Below are positions 42,736 through 52,027 of a stretch of 54,416 bases of DNA, piece by piece. Source of the stretch: Pseudomonadales bacterium (GTDB taxonomy: Bacteria > Pseudomonadota > Gammaproteobacteria > Pseudomonadales > Pseudohongiellaceae); contig JAJDYJ010000063.1 in the NCBI GenBank assembly GCA_022822865.1, positions 1 through 54,416 of the forward strand, given 5' to 3'. Positions within the stretch are counted from its first letter, which is position 1. Every line of letters begins with the position of its first letter. Below the pieces are notes generated by a model. It searched no databases. It was given only the letters and a program-made list of their open reading frames with translations, and was not told the DNA's origin. The position numbers and the translations under genes were made by a program.

Positions 42736-44175
42736 TCAGGTGGAACTGCCGCTTTGGCTCGCTTCCCGGCCAAGCCGGGCGACGAGATCGAGCGTTGATT
42801 TCACATCTTCCCAGGTGGTTGTATGGTTGACGATACAGATACGTAACGAGAATTTGCCTTTCAGGGAAGTCGATGAAAAAAACGCGTGCTCGCTCCAGAA
42901 AATCTCCGCCAGCAACTTTCTGTTCAGCTCTTCCAGCGTTTGCTCGTCATCGCCGCGGCCGGTGTTGAAACGGAAGCAAACGATGCCCAAAGCGACCTCG
43001 TTCGTTAATTCCAGCGCCGCGTTCGACTCGATGTATTGCCCGGCGCGTTGCGCCAGGTCCAACCCGTTCCGGACCGCGTCGCGAAACTTCGCCATGCCGA
43101 AAGTCTGCACGGACATCCAGATCTTCAGCGCGCGCGCCGCGCGGCTGAGCTGCAGGCCGCGATCCGACATGTTCGGATGATTGGCGCCCCAGATTGTGTC
43201 CTGCAACACATCGTGGCCCATGGCGAATGTGGTTTCGAGATGCTTCAGATTCTTCACCAGCAAGGCGCCCGCCTCGTATGGCTGAAAAAACCACTTGTGT
43301 GCATCCAGATTCACCGAATCCGCCCGTTCGATGCCTTCCAGCAATTCCTTGCCGCGCTGCGTTACGAGCGCGAATCCGCCATAAGCCGCATCCACATGCA
43401 GCCAGATGCCCTCTTCCGCGCAGAAGTCGGCCATCGGGCCCAATGGGTCGACCGCTCCCGTGCTGGCGCTCCCCGCATTCGCGCACACAGCCATGGGATG
43501 AAGCCCCCGGGCACGATCCTCGCGCACCATGCGGCGCAATTCGGACATGTCCATACGGAAATCTTCGCCCGAGCGGACAATTCGCGTGTTCTCGCGCTGA
43601 ACGCCTGCGACAAACGCCGCCTTTTTCAAGGCGCTGTGACCTTGATCGCTAATGTAGACGGAAGGAAATGGAGGGTGCCCCGCCGCCTCCCGCGCCGTCA
43701 CCAGCGCTTCGACGCTTGCGGTCGAACCGCCGCTGGTCAGCACACCGCCGGCGCTGTCGGGGTATCCGATCCAGTTTCTCATCCAGTCCACGACCACGAG
43801 TTCCAACTGGCTCACTCCGCTCGAGCTGAGCCAGGTGGCGGCATTCGGGTTGAAGCCCGCGCAAAGAAAATCCGCGACTACGCCCGGCCATGTCGGGGCA
43901 GTGGGAACGAAACCGAAGCACCTGGGGTGATCCAGCCGTGCTGCAAAGGGAAGAATTTCCCCCACGGCCTGTTCGAGCACGTCCATTGCCGGTCGGCCTG
44001 ATTCGGGTGGAGGCGAGCCGAACTGATCTTCCAGCACGGAACGGAATTCACCGTCCCAGGGCCTTTGATTCCGCAGCCCGCCGGTTCGGTCCGCCAGCAC
44101 TTCAGCCGCCCTGCCCGCCAGGCGCAGCATTTCCTCCCGGTCCATCTCAAGACTGTGTCCGGAATCGTCCTGCAT
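42736..44175 (-). CDS. PLP-dependent group II amino-acid decarboxylase
   Basis: A decarboxylase of 479 residues of the aromatic-L-amino-acid/tyrosine/glutamate decarboxylase fold. The PLP lysine is Lys294 in NLDAHKWFFQPYEAGALLV. His180 in DQGHSA stacks on the cofactor, and Asp262 in HVDAAYGG binds its ring nitrogen. GGSTASVEAL binds phosphate. The product would be an aromatic amine or a beta-alanine-like compound; the substrate cannot be fixed by eye. GGGGAAG lies before the ATG at 44175. It is divergent from the lipoprotein gene, with 141 bases between starts. Confidence 0.85.
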   Translation of the reverse strand: MQDDSGHSLEMDREEMLRLAGRAAEVLADRTGGLRNQRPWDGEFRSVLEDQFGSPPPESGRPAMDVLEQAVGEILPFAARLDHPRCFGFVPTAPTWPGVVADFLCAGFNPNAATWLSSSGVSQLELVVVDWMRNWIGYPDSAGGVLTSGGSTASVEALVTAREAAGHPPFPSVYISDQGHSALKKAAFVAGVQRENTRIVRSGEDFRMDMSELRRMVREDRARGLHPMAVCANAGSASTGAVDPLGPMADFCAEEGIWLHVDAAYGGFALVTQRGKELLEGIERADSVNLDAHKWFFQPYEAGALLVKNLKHLETTFAMGHDVLQDTIWGANHPNMSDRGLQLSRAARALKIWMSVQTFGMAKFRDAVRNGLDLAQRAGQYIESNAALELTNEVALGIVCFRFNTGRGDDEQTLEELNRKLLAEIFWSEHAFFSSTSLKGKFSLRICIVNHTTTWEDVKSTLDLVARLGREASQSGSST

Positions 44176-44316
44176 TTTTATCTTCCCCGATCCTTTTACG
44201 GGAAATACTATAAGACTTCACTCCTTCTGAAACATCCCCCAAAAGTCAGGATACGGAACATTTTTTCGAAATGCGGGAATCGTGCCAGAATAAGGGGACA
44301 CCCACCGAATGCGGCA

Positions 44317-44826
44317 ATGATCGTGCGGAACGCCTTTTTGCTATTGCTCGCGCCGGCCGCGATATTGGCGGCCTGCGGTCAGAATTATTCGGTTTCCGTG
44401 AACGACCGGGCGATATTCGACCCGACCGGGAGATTGCCGACCGGCGAAGTCACGGACGCGAACCTGCAAGGCTGCATCAATTTCGCGCTGGCTCAGCAGA
44501 ACTTGCAAAGCGTGGCTGAATTGCCGGTGCTTTCCTGTCCCGGTTCGGACATCCGCTCGCTGGAAGCCATCACGGTGCTGGAACAGGTTCGATTCCTCGA
44601 TCTGGGCAATAACGGCATCAGCAATGTCACTCCGCTGGAAGACCTGCCGCTGTTGAGCGCGGTGAATCTTTCGAACAATGCGATTACCGACGCCGGGCCG
44701 CTACTCAACGTCGAGAATCTCATTTCCCTGAATCTGCAAGGCAATGACGGCATTCCCTGCTCGCAGGTCGCTTCCTTGCGGGAGCGGCTTGGGGAAAACT
44801 TGCTGGCGCCGGATAGGTGTGAGTGA
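44317..44826 (+). CDS. Leucine-rich-repeat lipoprotein
   Basis: A protein of 169 residues. A lipobox ILAAC places the lipidated cysteine at residue 20, so it is probably tethered to the outer membrane. The mature part has about four internalin-like repeats of the form LxxLxxLxLxxNxI (VRFLDLGNNGISNVTPLEDL, LSAVNLSNNAITD, LISLNLQGNDG). A pair of cysteines (CINFALAQ...LSCPG) precedes them. No partner is apparent. It may be a binding module. It converges on rmuC with 20 bases between the ends. Confidence 0.7.
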   Translation: MIVRNAFLLLLAPAAILAACGQNYSVSVNDRAIFDPTGRLPTGEVTDANLQGCINFALAQQNLQSVAELPVLSCPGSDIRSLEAITVLEQVRFLDLGNNGISNVTPLEDLPLLSAVNLSNNAITDAGPLLNVENLISLNLQGNDGIPCSQVASLRERLGENLLAPDRCE

Positions 44827-44846
44827 TGTTTGCCAAGGATGGGCTG

Positions 44847-46166
44847 TCAGGTTTCGTCGTTTGAGGTGGGTTCTTCAATCGGAGTGGATTCCTCGTCGGG
44901 GTCGTCGAATCCTATGATGCCGGCAGCATCCTGATTGGCGGGTAATTGTTCCACATCGCGCAATTTTCGATCCATAGCCCTGCGGCGGCGGTCGGTTTCT
45001 TGCAGCGAGTTCGATACGGTGCCGATCTGTTTTTTCACCTTGTCGAGAACGCCGCCGAATTTGCCGAATTCGACTTTGACCGCTGACAGTACCTGCCAGA
45101 CTTCGCTGGAGCGCTTTTCGATGGCCAGGGTCCTGAAACCCATTTGCAGACTGTTAAGGATCGCGGCCAGCGTGGTCGGGCCGGCAACGACGATCCGATA
45201 CTTGCTTTGCAGACGGTCCAGCATGTCAGGCGAGCGGACGACTTCCGCATACAGCCCTTCGGTGGGCAAGTACAGAATCGCGAAATCAGTCGTGTGCGGC
45301 GGCGCAATGTATTTTTCCCTGATCGCCTTCGCGAAGCCTTCGACAGCCCGCAACAGCGCTGCCGCGGACTTTTGCGCTTCTTCGCCGTCGCCCTTTTCCG
45401 AAGCGTCGAGCAGCCGGTTGTAGTCTTCCTGCGGAAATTTTGCGTCTATCGGCAGCAGCACTTCGGATTGCCCGGAATCTTCCTTTCCCGGAAGTTTGAT
45501 AGCGAACTCGACGGCGGCGTCCGAACCGGGTTTTGGCTTTGCATTCCTGACGAACTGTGAAGGCACAAGAATCTGCTCAAGCAAGGCGCCAAGCTGAATC
45601 TCCCCCCAGGTGCCGCGGGTCTTGACGTTGGACAACACGGCTTTCAGATCGCCAACGCCGGTTGCGAGTTCCTGCATCTCGCCGAGTCCCTTTTGAACGG
45701 CTTCCAGGCGCTCGCTGACGAGTTTGAACGATTCTCCAAGCCGCTTCTCAAGCGTCCCCTGCAACTTCTCATCTACGGTTTCGCGCATTTTTTCGAGCTT
45801 TTTCTCATTACTTTCACGCATACCGTCCAGTTGTTTTTCAACTTTGTCGGTCAATGCACCTATGCGCTTTTCATTGCGCTCGCTGAGTTGCTCTATGCCT
45901 CCCTTCATCTCCTTCAGCCGGTTGTGCTGCGTCTCACTCATGCTTTGCAGGGTGGTCTGCAAGGCGTCGCTGCTTTTCGCTTGTGAATTCGCGAGTTCTT
46001 CGCGCAGCCGCTTTTCAGACTCGGCCCTTTCCCTGCGGCCTTCGCGAAACTGATTTTGCAGGAATTCATTGCTGACACCGGCCTTGCCGCCACGCGCGAG
46101 CAGCCAGATCGTCAGCACGATATTGACCGCTACCAGGACGTAAACCAGCAACAATCCCAAGGACAT
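44847..46166 (-). CDS. rmuC: RmuC family protein
   Basis: A protein of 439 residues with an N-terminal membrane segment (about 4-23), a long coiled coil (about 35-185) and the RmuC nuclease-like domain, with RGTWGEIQLGALLEQIL, LPIDAKFPQEDYNRL and a later YLPTEGLYAEVV. RmuC limits recombination at inverted repeats and has been linked to DNA damage tolerance; its biochemical activity is not settled. The tail is acidic. It ends the bamC-rmuC strand run, 32 bases downstream of bamC. Confidence 0.9.
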   Translation of the reverse strand: MSLGLLLVYVLVAVNIVLTIWLLARGGKAGVSNEFLQNQFREGRRERAESEKRLREELANSQAKSSDALQTTLQSMSETQHNRLKEMKGGIEQLSERNEKRIGALTDKVEKQLDGMRESNEKKLEKMRETVDEKLQGTLEKRLGESFKLVSERLEAVQKGLGEMQELATGVGDLKAVLSNVKTRGTWGEIQLGALLEQILVPSQFVRNAKPKPGSDAAVEFAIKLPGKEDSGQSEVLLPIDAKFPQEDYNRLLDASEKGDGEEAQKSAAALLRAVEGFAKAIREKYIAPPHTTDFAILYLPTEGLYAEVVRSPDMLDRLQSKYRIVVAGPTTLAAILNSLQMGFRTLAIEKRSSEVWQVLSAVKVEFGKFGGVLDKVKKQIGTVSNSLQETDRRRRAMDRKLRDVEQLPANQDAAGIIGFDDPDEESTPIEEPTSNDET

Positions 46167-46198
46167 GCGCTCACTCCTGATTTTCGGTTACGACGGGA

Positions 46199-47320
46199 CT
46201 AAACAAGGTTTTCGATGATGACCTGGAGCAGTTCCCGGTTGAGGCGGGCCGCTTCGTCGAGTTCTTCGGGCAGTTCGGACGTGACATCGATGCTGTCGCC
46301 GTTGCGTTCGAGGCGTACGGTGAAATCGCGGTATACCAGTTCCGGTGCGTCGTTCGAGGCGCCGAACAGGCGGCGCACGAATCCGGGCTCCGGCTGCTCG
46401 CGAACGATACCGGCGAAGCGCACGTTGAACACCGCGTCATCGCGATTGGAATCGACGATTTCGATATCGGCGTTGTCGAGCGCCTGCCGCACCTGCACCC
46501 AGGCCCGGTCATAGTCGATGCGCAATTGCAGATACGGGTCGCCGCCAAGGTTCTCGACGATATTCGCCTTGCGCGCGCCCTCGATGGTGCCGGCGAGCAG
46601 GCTCGCGGTGGATGCCTGGTAGATGTCGTTCCGGTCCGCCAGATATTGGGAAATGGCGCTGAGAATCTGCCTTTCCAGTTCGGGGTCGTCGGATACCTCC
46701 GGCCATTCGACTGTCATGGGAATCGGCTGGGTGCGCAGATTCTGCATGTGCCTGACCGTGATTTCCGATGAGGCGGAATGCAGGCCGGGTTCGATCACTA
46801 TGCGGTATTTCTGCCTGAGTTCAGGGGCGTTGCCGGCTTCGAGCCAGGCGGTTTCCATGGTGCCGAGGCCGGGGTCGGCCAGATCGAGTTCGAGGTCGAG
46901 CTGGCTCCAGAAATCCCGCACCAGGGGCCAGACCTGGGCGGGTGTGGCGTCGATGACTATCCAGCGGCGGTCTCCGAGGTTCTGGATGACGACGCCTTCG
47001 CGCCGCCGCGTCTCGATGGGCTTGGGCAGAGGCACGTCGTCATCGAAGGTCAGCCCGGCGATTACCGGATTTTCGGGAATGACATAGAGCGCGTCGATGG
47101 TGTAACTGTCGAGTTCCGGCGGGATTTCCATGGGCGGCATGACGCGCGCGTCGCGATAGGTTTCCGGCTCGCCGCCGATGCCGAAGACCCCATCGTCGCC
47201 GACGACGCCGAACAGGCTGCCGCCTTCATCGTCGTCTTCTTCACCACCGCCGCCGATGAAGGAGCAGCCCGAAACGGCGAACAGCGCCGCAAGCAAAATT
47301 GTTTTCCATACTCTAACCAT
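46199..47320 (-). CDS. bamC: Outer-membrane assembly lipoprotein BamC
   Basis: A lipoprotein of 373 residues with the lipobox AVSGC (Cys19). An acidic, Gly-rich unstructured stretch follows, and then two helix-grip domains (about 105-225 and 235-370). BamC is an accessory part of the BAM complex that inserts beta-barrel proteins into the outer membrane. The ATG overlaps the dapA stop by 8 bases. The pair dapA-bamC is also the E. coli order. The N-terminal tail that binds BamD in E. coli is longer and more acidic here. Confidence 0.88.
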   Translation of the reverse strand: MVRVWKTILLAALFAVSGCSFIGGGGEEDDDEGGSLFGVVGDDGVFGIGGEPETYRDARVMPPMEIPPELDSYTIDALYVIPENPVIAGLTFDDDVPLPKPIETRRREGVVIQNLGDRRWIVIDATPAQVWPLVRDFWSQLDLELDLADPGLGTMETAWLEAGNAPELRQKYRIVIEPGLHSASSEITVRHMQNLRTQPIPMTVEWPEVSDDPELERQILSAISQYLADRNDIYQASTASLLAGTIEGARKANIVENLGGDPYLQLRIDYDRAWVQVRQALDNADIEIVDSNRDDAVFNVRFAGIVREQPEPGFVRRLFGASNDAPELVYRDFTVRLERNGDSIDVTSELPEELDEAARLNRELLQVIIENLV

Positions 47321-48236
47321 AGGTGTTCCTTGCTACGTCCGCATCTTCCAACCGTATTCCGGCATGCGCCATGGCCGCCTCGACCCGGCCGTGAAATTGC
47401 GCGTCGAGTTCCACCAGGGGCAGCCTGATTCCGGGCGGAATCATCCCCAGACGCTGCAAGGCCCATTTTACCGGCACCGGATTTCCCTGTACAAACAAGT
47501 CCTTGTGCAATGGCGTCAACTCGTCGTCGAGAGCGGCGGAGAGGTCGAAATCGCCGGCCAGGGCCAGGTCGCACATCTGCGCCATCTTGACCGGTGCGAC
47601 ATTCGCCGTAACCGAAATCGCACCGCGGGCGCCGGCCCGCATGAGTTCGAAAGTCGCTGCGTCTTCACCGCTGTAGACCGCTACATTTGCGACCGCGCAG
47701 CGCCGAACAAGTTCCCTGCCACGCTCGATGTCGCCGGTGGCGTCCTTGATCGCGACGATGTTGTCAATTTCCGCCAGGCGCAAAACCGTCTCCAGTTCGA
47801 GATCGCATGCCGTCCTGCCCGGTACGTTATACAGAATCTGGGGAATATCGACCTCTTCGGCGATGGTTCGGTAATGCCGGTACAGGCCTTCCTGGGACGG
47901 CTTGTTGTAATAGGGAGTCACCAGCAAGGCGGCGTCGGCGCCGTGCTCCCTGGCGGAATGCGTCAGATGCAGGGCCTCGCTGGTATTGTTGGAGCCGGTG
48001 CCGGCGATGATGGGGATGCGGCCAGCGGCCCGGCGCACCGCGTGGGCGACGAGGTCGCAATGCTCTTCGTGCGACAGGGTCGCCGATTCGCCGGTCGTGC
48101 CGGCGATCACGACGGCATGGGTCCCCGCCTCGATATGCCATTCGAGCAGCCGGTCGAAGCCGGATTCGTCGAGCGAACCGGCGGCCTCCATGGGCGTGAC
48201 CATGGCGACGATGCTGCCGGCTATGGAGGTTTTCAC
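47313..48236 (-). CDS. dapA: 4-hydroxy-tetrahydrodipicolinate synthase
   Basis: An aldolase of 307 residues that condenses pyruvate with aspartate semialdehyde, the first committed step to diaminopimelate and lysine. Pyruvate forms a Schiff base with Lys164 in NIVAIKDATGD. Thr47/Thr48 in GTTGES, Tyr136 in LYNVPGR and Arg141 complete the site. It is transcribed with bamC and lies 4 bases after the small sulfurtransferase gene's end. No lysine-responsive leader is visible. Confidence 0.95.
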   Translation of the reverse strand: MKTSIAGSIVAMVTPMEAAGSLDESGFDRLLEWHIEAGTHAVVIAGTTGESATLSHEEHCDLVAHAVRRAAGRIPIIAGTGSNNTSEALHLTHSAREHGADAALLVTPYYNKPSQEGLYRHYRTIAEEVDIPQILYNVPGRTACDLELETVLRLAEIDNIVAIKDATGDIERGRELVRRCAVANVAVYSGEDAATFELMRAGARGAISVTANVAPVKMAQMCDLALAGDFDLSAALDDELTPLHKDLFVQGNPVPVKWALQRLGMIPPGIRLPLVELDAQFHGRVEAAMAHAGIRLEDADVARNTYG

Positions 48237-48240
48237 GGCC

Positions 48241-48474
48241 TCAACCTTTCTGAATCCAATAATAGTAAGCCGCCTGGTCCTTGCGGAATTCCAGAATCCG
48301 GTGGTCGCTGTGTTCCGCGAACATGTGGAAATCCCGCTCCGAACCCGGGTCGGTCGCCACTATCTTGAGCACCTGGCTCGCCTGCATCCCGTTAAGCGCC
48401 AGCTTGGCTTTCAGCAAGGGCATCGGGCATTGCAATCCGCTCAAATCCAGTTCCACATCGGCTTGATAAGTCAT
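48241..48474 (-). CDS. TusA-family sulfurtransferase (second copy)
   Basis: A protein of 77 residues with the sulfur-carrier motif CPMPLLKAK (Cys16). The core VELDLSGLQCP and DPGSERDFHMFAEHSDHRIL matches TusA/YedF-like proteins, and it is shorter at the N-terminus than the copy at 2581-2859. It sits just upstream of dapA and bamC, 4 bases away, in what looks like one operon. Its partner is unknown. The copy may serve a different sulfur-transfer pathway from the one next to ttcA. Confidence 0.85.
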   Translation of the reverse strand: MTYQADVELDLSGLQCPMPLLKAKLALNGMQASQVLKIVATDPGSERDFHMFAEHSDHRILEFRKDQAAYYYWIQKG

Positions 48475-48600
48475 CCGGTTATTCTAGCAACTAGCCCGCG
48501 GGCATGTCTGCAACGCGGCGGGCGCGATCAGGCGCCGATACATGCCTTGGCTCCGCTGAATTATGTTAACCTGTCGGCATTCCGAATCAGGGCAACATTC

Positions 48601-50055
48601 ATGCGTTCGCACCTGCTGGTTTCTCTTGCGCTGCTGATTGGCGTATCACTTGTCCTGCCGCACGCTTCCGGACAACCGCGCCTGCCTTCGCTCGGCGACC
48701 GGATATCCGGAACCGTTTCGCTGCAAGAAGAATATCGCATGGGGCAGCAGTTTCTGACCCAGATCCGGCGCAGCGCGCCGACCATTCCGGATGCGCTGCT
48801 CAACAGTTATCTCGAGAACGTCACGTACCGGCTCGCGTCGCGCTCCGAACTCAGGGACCATCGCCTTTCCTTCGTCATCATCGACAGCGAGGAACTGAAT
48901 GCATTCGCCGCGCCCGGTGGAATCATCGGGGTAAATACCGGACTCTTTCTCAATGCCCAGACCGAGGCCGAATTCGCTTCGGTCATGGCCCACGAGATCG
49001 CCCACGTCAGCCAGCGCCATTTCGCCCGCGGCGTCGACGAGGCCCAGGCCGGCAGAATCCCCTATCTCGCCACACTGCTCGCCAGCGTGATCGTCATGGC
49101 CACTTCCGACGCGCAGCATGGCACCGCTGCGATTACCGCGGCCCAGGGCATAGCTGTCAGCAATCAGCTTCGCCACAGCCGCAGCAATGAGGCCGAAGCC
49201 GACCGCATTGGCCAGAACACCATGTTCAACGCCGGGATCGACCCGGCCGGCATGGGTACGCTGTTCGAGCGGCTCGTGGCCCTGAACCGGCTCGGCAGCC
49301 GTCCGCCCGAATTCCTGCTGTCACATCCGATTACCGAATCGCGGGTGGCCGACGCCCGCAGCCGTGCGACGCGCTACCCGGTGCGCCCCTATTCCGACAG
49401 TCTCGAGTATCGGCTGATGCGGGCACGGGTGGTCAATCATTATGCGGCGGACAAGCGCTTGCTCGTGGCCGATTACGAGAGACGGATCGGAGAGCGGCGC
49501 GACGAAATCCAGGAGGACGCATTCTCCTATGCGCTGGCGGTCGCGTATTGGGAAAACGAGCAATACGCGCTCGCCCGGCAAACGCTGGCGCGCTTGCTGG
49601 CCAAGGAACCCAATCGCATCTCCTATGTAGCCACCGAGGCGGAAATACTCATCGGCCAGAACGAGGAAGGCCAGGCCATTCCCTATCTGCGCCGTCATCT
49701 GGAAATCAATCCGGACAATCACGCATTGACGATGACGCTCGCTGACGCCTTGATCGAAGCCCGCGCCTACGATGACGCGGCAGACCTGCTCGACGCCCAT
49801 ACCCAGATCCGGCCCGACGATCACCATATCTGGTATCAACTGGCGGAAGTGCAGGGACAGGCGGGTAATATCAGCCAGGTACACCAGGCCCGGGCGGAAT
49901 ATTTCACTCTGGTGGGAGATTTCCCCGCGGCGCGCAGCCAATTGCAATACGCCTTGCGGCTTGAGCAGGAGGCAGGCTCATCGCCCACCGAACAGGCGCG
50001 GCTGCAACAGAAAATCCGGGATGTCGAACAAATCATGAGTGAACTGGCCGGGTGA
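48601..50055 (+). CDS. bepA: M48 metalloprotease/chaperone BepA-like
   Basis: A periplasmic protein of 484 residues with a signal peptide (about 1-25). The M48 zinc motif is HEIAH (131-135), with the further glutamate ligand in RSNEAEADRIG (Glu197) and a conserved His in LSHPITESRV. Tetratricopeptide repeats fill about 310-480. In E. coli BepA helps assemble or degrade LptD and other outer-membrane proteins. It fits the window's envelope-biogenesis genes such as bamC. The ATG at 48601 is set by the signal peptide; the frame is open to 47986 across dapA but unused there. Confidence 0.9.
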   Translation: MRSHLLVSLALLIGVSLVLPHASGQPRLPSLGDRISGTVSLQEEYRMGQQFLTQIRRSAPTIPDALLNSYLENVTYRLASRSELRDHRLSFVIIDSEELNAFAAPGGIIGVNTGLFLNAQTEAEFASVMAHEIAHVSQRHFARGVDEAQAGRIPYLATLLASVIVMATSDAQHGTAAITAAQGIAVSNQLRHSRSNEAEADRIGQNTMFNAGIDPAGMGTLFERLVALNRLGSRPPEFLLSHPITESRVADARSRATRYPVRPYSDSLEYRLMRARVVNHYAADKRLLVADYERRIGERRDEIQEDAFSYALAVAYWENEQYALARQTLARLLAKEPNRISYVATEAEILIGQNEEGQAIPYLRRHLEINPDNHALTMTLADALIEARAYDDAADLLDAHTQIRPDDHHIWYQLAEVQGQAGNISQVHQARAEYFTLVGDFPAARSQLQYALRLEQEAGSSPTEQARLQQKIRDVEQIMSELAG

Positions 50056-50079
50056 GGCCCGGCGCCGGTTACGGCCGGC
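50047..50079. other. Two GC-rich hairpins at the bepA/nadA convergent ends
   Basis: GCCGGG-TGAGG-CCCGGC (50047-50063) and GCCGG-TTACGG-CCGGC (50064-50079, strand-symmetric) stand side by side. The bepA TGA is in the loop of the first and the nadA TAA in the loop of the second. There is no T-run, so this may slow polymerase or protect RNA ends rather than act as an intrinsic terminator. Confidence 0.35.
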
Positions 50080-51157
50080 GGTTGGCCGCGAAATCGAGCA
50101 TGCGCTGCAAGGGAACCATCGCCTGCCGGCCGAGTTGAAAGTCCACATGCACCTCGTTGCCGCCGGTTTCCAGCGAGTCATGCAATTGCTGCAATGAATT
50201 CATTCCCATCCAGGGGCAACTCGCGCAACTGCGGCATTCGGCGCCGTTGCCGGCCGTGGGAGCGACGATGAACTCCTTGCCGGGAGCTTCCATCTGCAGT
50301 TTGTGAAAAATTCCCTGGTCGGTGGCGACGATAAATTGCCGGTTGGGAAATTCCCGGGCAGCGCGGATGATCTGCGTCGTGGAACCGACGAAATCCGCCA
50401 GCTCGAGCACGCCGGCGGGCGATTCCGGATGGGCCAGCACCGCGGCTTCCGGATAGACCCGGACCAGATCCCGCAGCCCGCGCGCCTTGAATTCCTCATG
50501 CACTATGCAGGCCGCGTCCCAAAGCAGCATTTCCGCTCCGGTCACGCGTTCGATATACGCGCCGAGATGGCGGTCCGGCGCCCAGAGAATCTTTTCGCCT
50601 TCGGCGGCCAGATGATCGACCAGGTCGACCGCGATACTCGAAGTCACGACCCAGTCCGCGCGCGCCTTGACCGCCGCCGAAGTATTGGCGTAGACCACGA
50701 CGGTGTGTTCTGGATGGGCGTCGCAGAAGCGGGAAAACTCGTCGATCGGACAGGCCAGGTCGAGCGAACAGGTGGCTTCCAGCGTCGGCATCAGCACGGT
50801 CTTGTCCGGACTGAGAATCTTCGCCGTCTCACCCATGAAGCGCACCCCGGCGACAAGCAGCACATCAGCGTCGCAATCCCTGCCGAAACGCGCCATTTCG
50901 AGGCTGTCGCCGACGAATCCGCCGGTCTCCTCGGCCAGTTCCTGCAAGTCCGCATCGACGTAGTAGTGCGCGACAATCATGGCGTTCCTGCGCTCCAGCA
51001 GTTCCATGATCGCGCCCCGGTATGCAGCGCGCTCACGCGCACTCGGCACACCGGGCGGAACCGCCCGGTCGAGGTGCCGTTTCACCAGCAAGCTGTCGGC
51101 GATCAGCCGCTCTTCGTCAACTACGCTGGTGACCCTGGTATGATCAATCTCACGCAT
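50069..51157 (-). CDS. nadA: Quinolinate synthase NadA
   Basis: An enzyme of 362 residues that joins iminoaspartate and dihydroxyacetone phosphate to quinolinate for NAD+ synthesis. It carries the conserved cysteines of the [4Fe-4S] cluster and redox pair in [19 protein letters not shown] and [24 protein letters not shown] and FMGETAKIL are further family motifs. It is the last recognisable housekeeping gene before the AT-rich region; composition changes within about 20 bases upstream of its start. Confidence 0.95.
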   Translation of the reverse strand: MREIDHTRVTSVVDEERLIADSLLVKRHLDRAVPPGVPSARERAAYRGAIMELLERRNAMIVAHYYVDADLQELAEETGGFVGDSLEMARFGRDCDADVLLVAGVRFMGETAKILSPDKTVLMPTLEATCSLDLACPIDEFSRFCDAHPEHTVVVYANTSAAVKARADWVVTSSIAVDLVDHLAAEGEKILWAPDRHLGAYIERVTGAEMLLWDAACIVHEEFKARGLRDLVRVYPEAAVLAHPESPAGVLELADFVGSTTQIIRAAREFPNRQFIVATDQGIFHKLQMEAPGKEFIVAPTAGNGAECRSCASCPWMGMNSLQQLHDSLETGGNEVHVDFQLGRQAMVPLQRMLDFAANRRP

Positions 51158-51326
51158 TGTAGCTTCACCAAGTTAGCCAGATATTTTAACACAACTGCCA
51201 GTGTCAGGATAAACTGGAATAAATTACTAGAACAGATTAAATTGGGCTAACAAGAATCTGCTGGGAACGACGTATTCAGCATACATCCGACACGACTAAT
51301 GATTGCCAAGAAATTCTGGAGTCTGA

Positions 51327-51899
51327 ATGATGAATAGCATCCCAATCGAGTATCTAGTTACAGCACTTACTGTTTTAGCTAGCAGCGTTATAGCACTTTT
51401 ATCACTAATCGTAAGTAAAGAGATCAAGGTGTCTGAATTTCGCCAAGAGTGGATCAACGAATTACGGTTAGACATTTCACTTTTCATTTCAAATTTAAAC
51501 GCCATGTTTAATGTTAAACAAGTGGCATGGGAAAATGATACAGATCTTATTGAGCATCTGAACCCTATTATAGCCAATGCTAGTGGAGCGCAATCTAGAA
51601 TCATTCTTCGCTTAAACCCAAACGAGAGGGAATCAAAATTTGTTTTGGAGGTAATACAAGAGATGGAAGATCACATACATAGAGACAAGGAACACGACTT
51701 CAATCAATTTAATCGGCAAGTGGATAAACTAAATTCCAGAACAAACGATTTGCTTAAATTTGAGTGGAATCGAGTCAAACAGGGCGAGTCTATATTCAAA
51801 ACAACCAAATGGTTAGCATGGGCCGGATTAGGTGTTGCGGCAATTTTCTTTATGGCTATGCTGCTAAATTATTTGACATGTTCGGCTTGCAAACTCTAA
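51327..51899 (+). CDS. AT-rich protein with two membrane segments, unknown function
   Basis: A protein of 190 residues with a membrane segment at about 9-29 and a second at about 162-182. Between them a helical, charged region starts with VSEFRQEWINELRLDIS. This EFRQEWIN...LR pattern recurs in small membrane proteins of unknown function in accessory DNA, but I cannot name a family with certainty. GGAG lies 5 bases before the ATG. Codon use is rich in A and T, unlike every gene to the left. It converges on the nuclease operon. Confidence 0.6.
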   Translation: MMNSIPIEYLVTALTVLASSVIALLSLIVSKEIKVSEFRQEWINELRLDISLFISNLNAMFNVKQVAWENDTDLIEHLNPIIANASGAQSRIILRLNPNERESKFVLEVIQEMEDHIHRDKEHDFNQFNRQVDKLNSRTNDLLKFEWNRVKQGESIFKTTKWLAWAGLGVAAIFFMAMLLNYLTCSACKL

Positions 51900-52027
51900 A
51901 ACATGCACTGGAGAGAAGTTCAAAACTCGCGATTACACTATTTAGCTTTTCATTACAGAGTGCGGGAAAATGTATTTTCCAGCCAACTTCGTGAAGATTA
52001 ATCGACATTAATAACTCATGTTTTATT

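Noticed and set aside
51180..51250. Plus-strand tail coding VRINWNKLLEQIKLG, resembling a transposase C-terminus
   Set aside because: The frame upstream is only the antisense of nadA, and no transposase domain or terminal repeats are seen.
51965..51980. GGAAAA-TGTA-TTTTCC stem after the two-TM gene as a terminator
   Set aside because: The stem is short and AT-rich and is not followed by a T-run on either strand.
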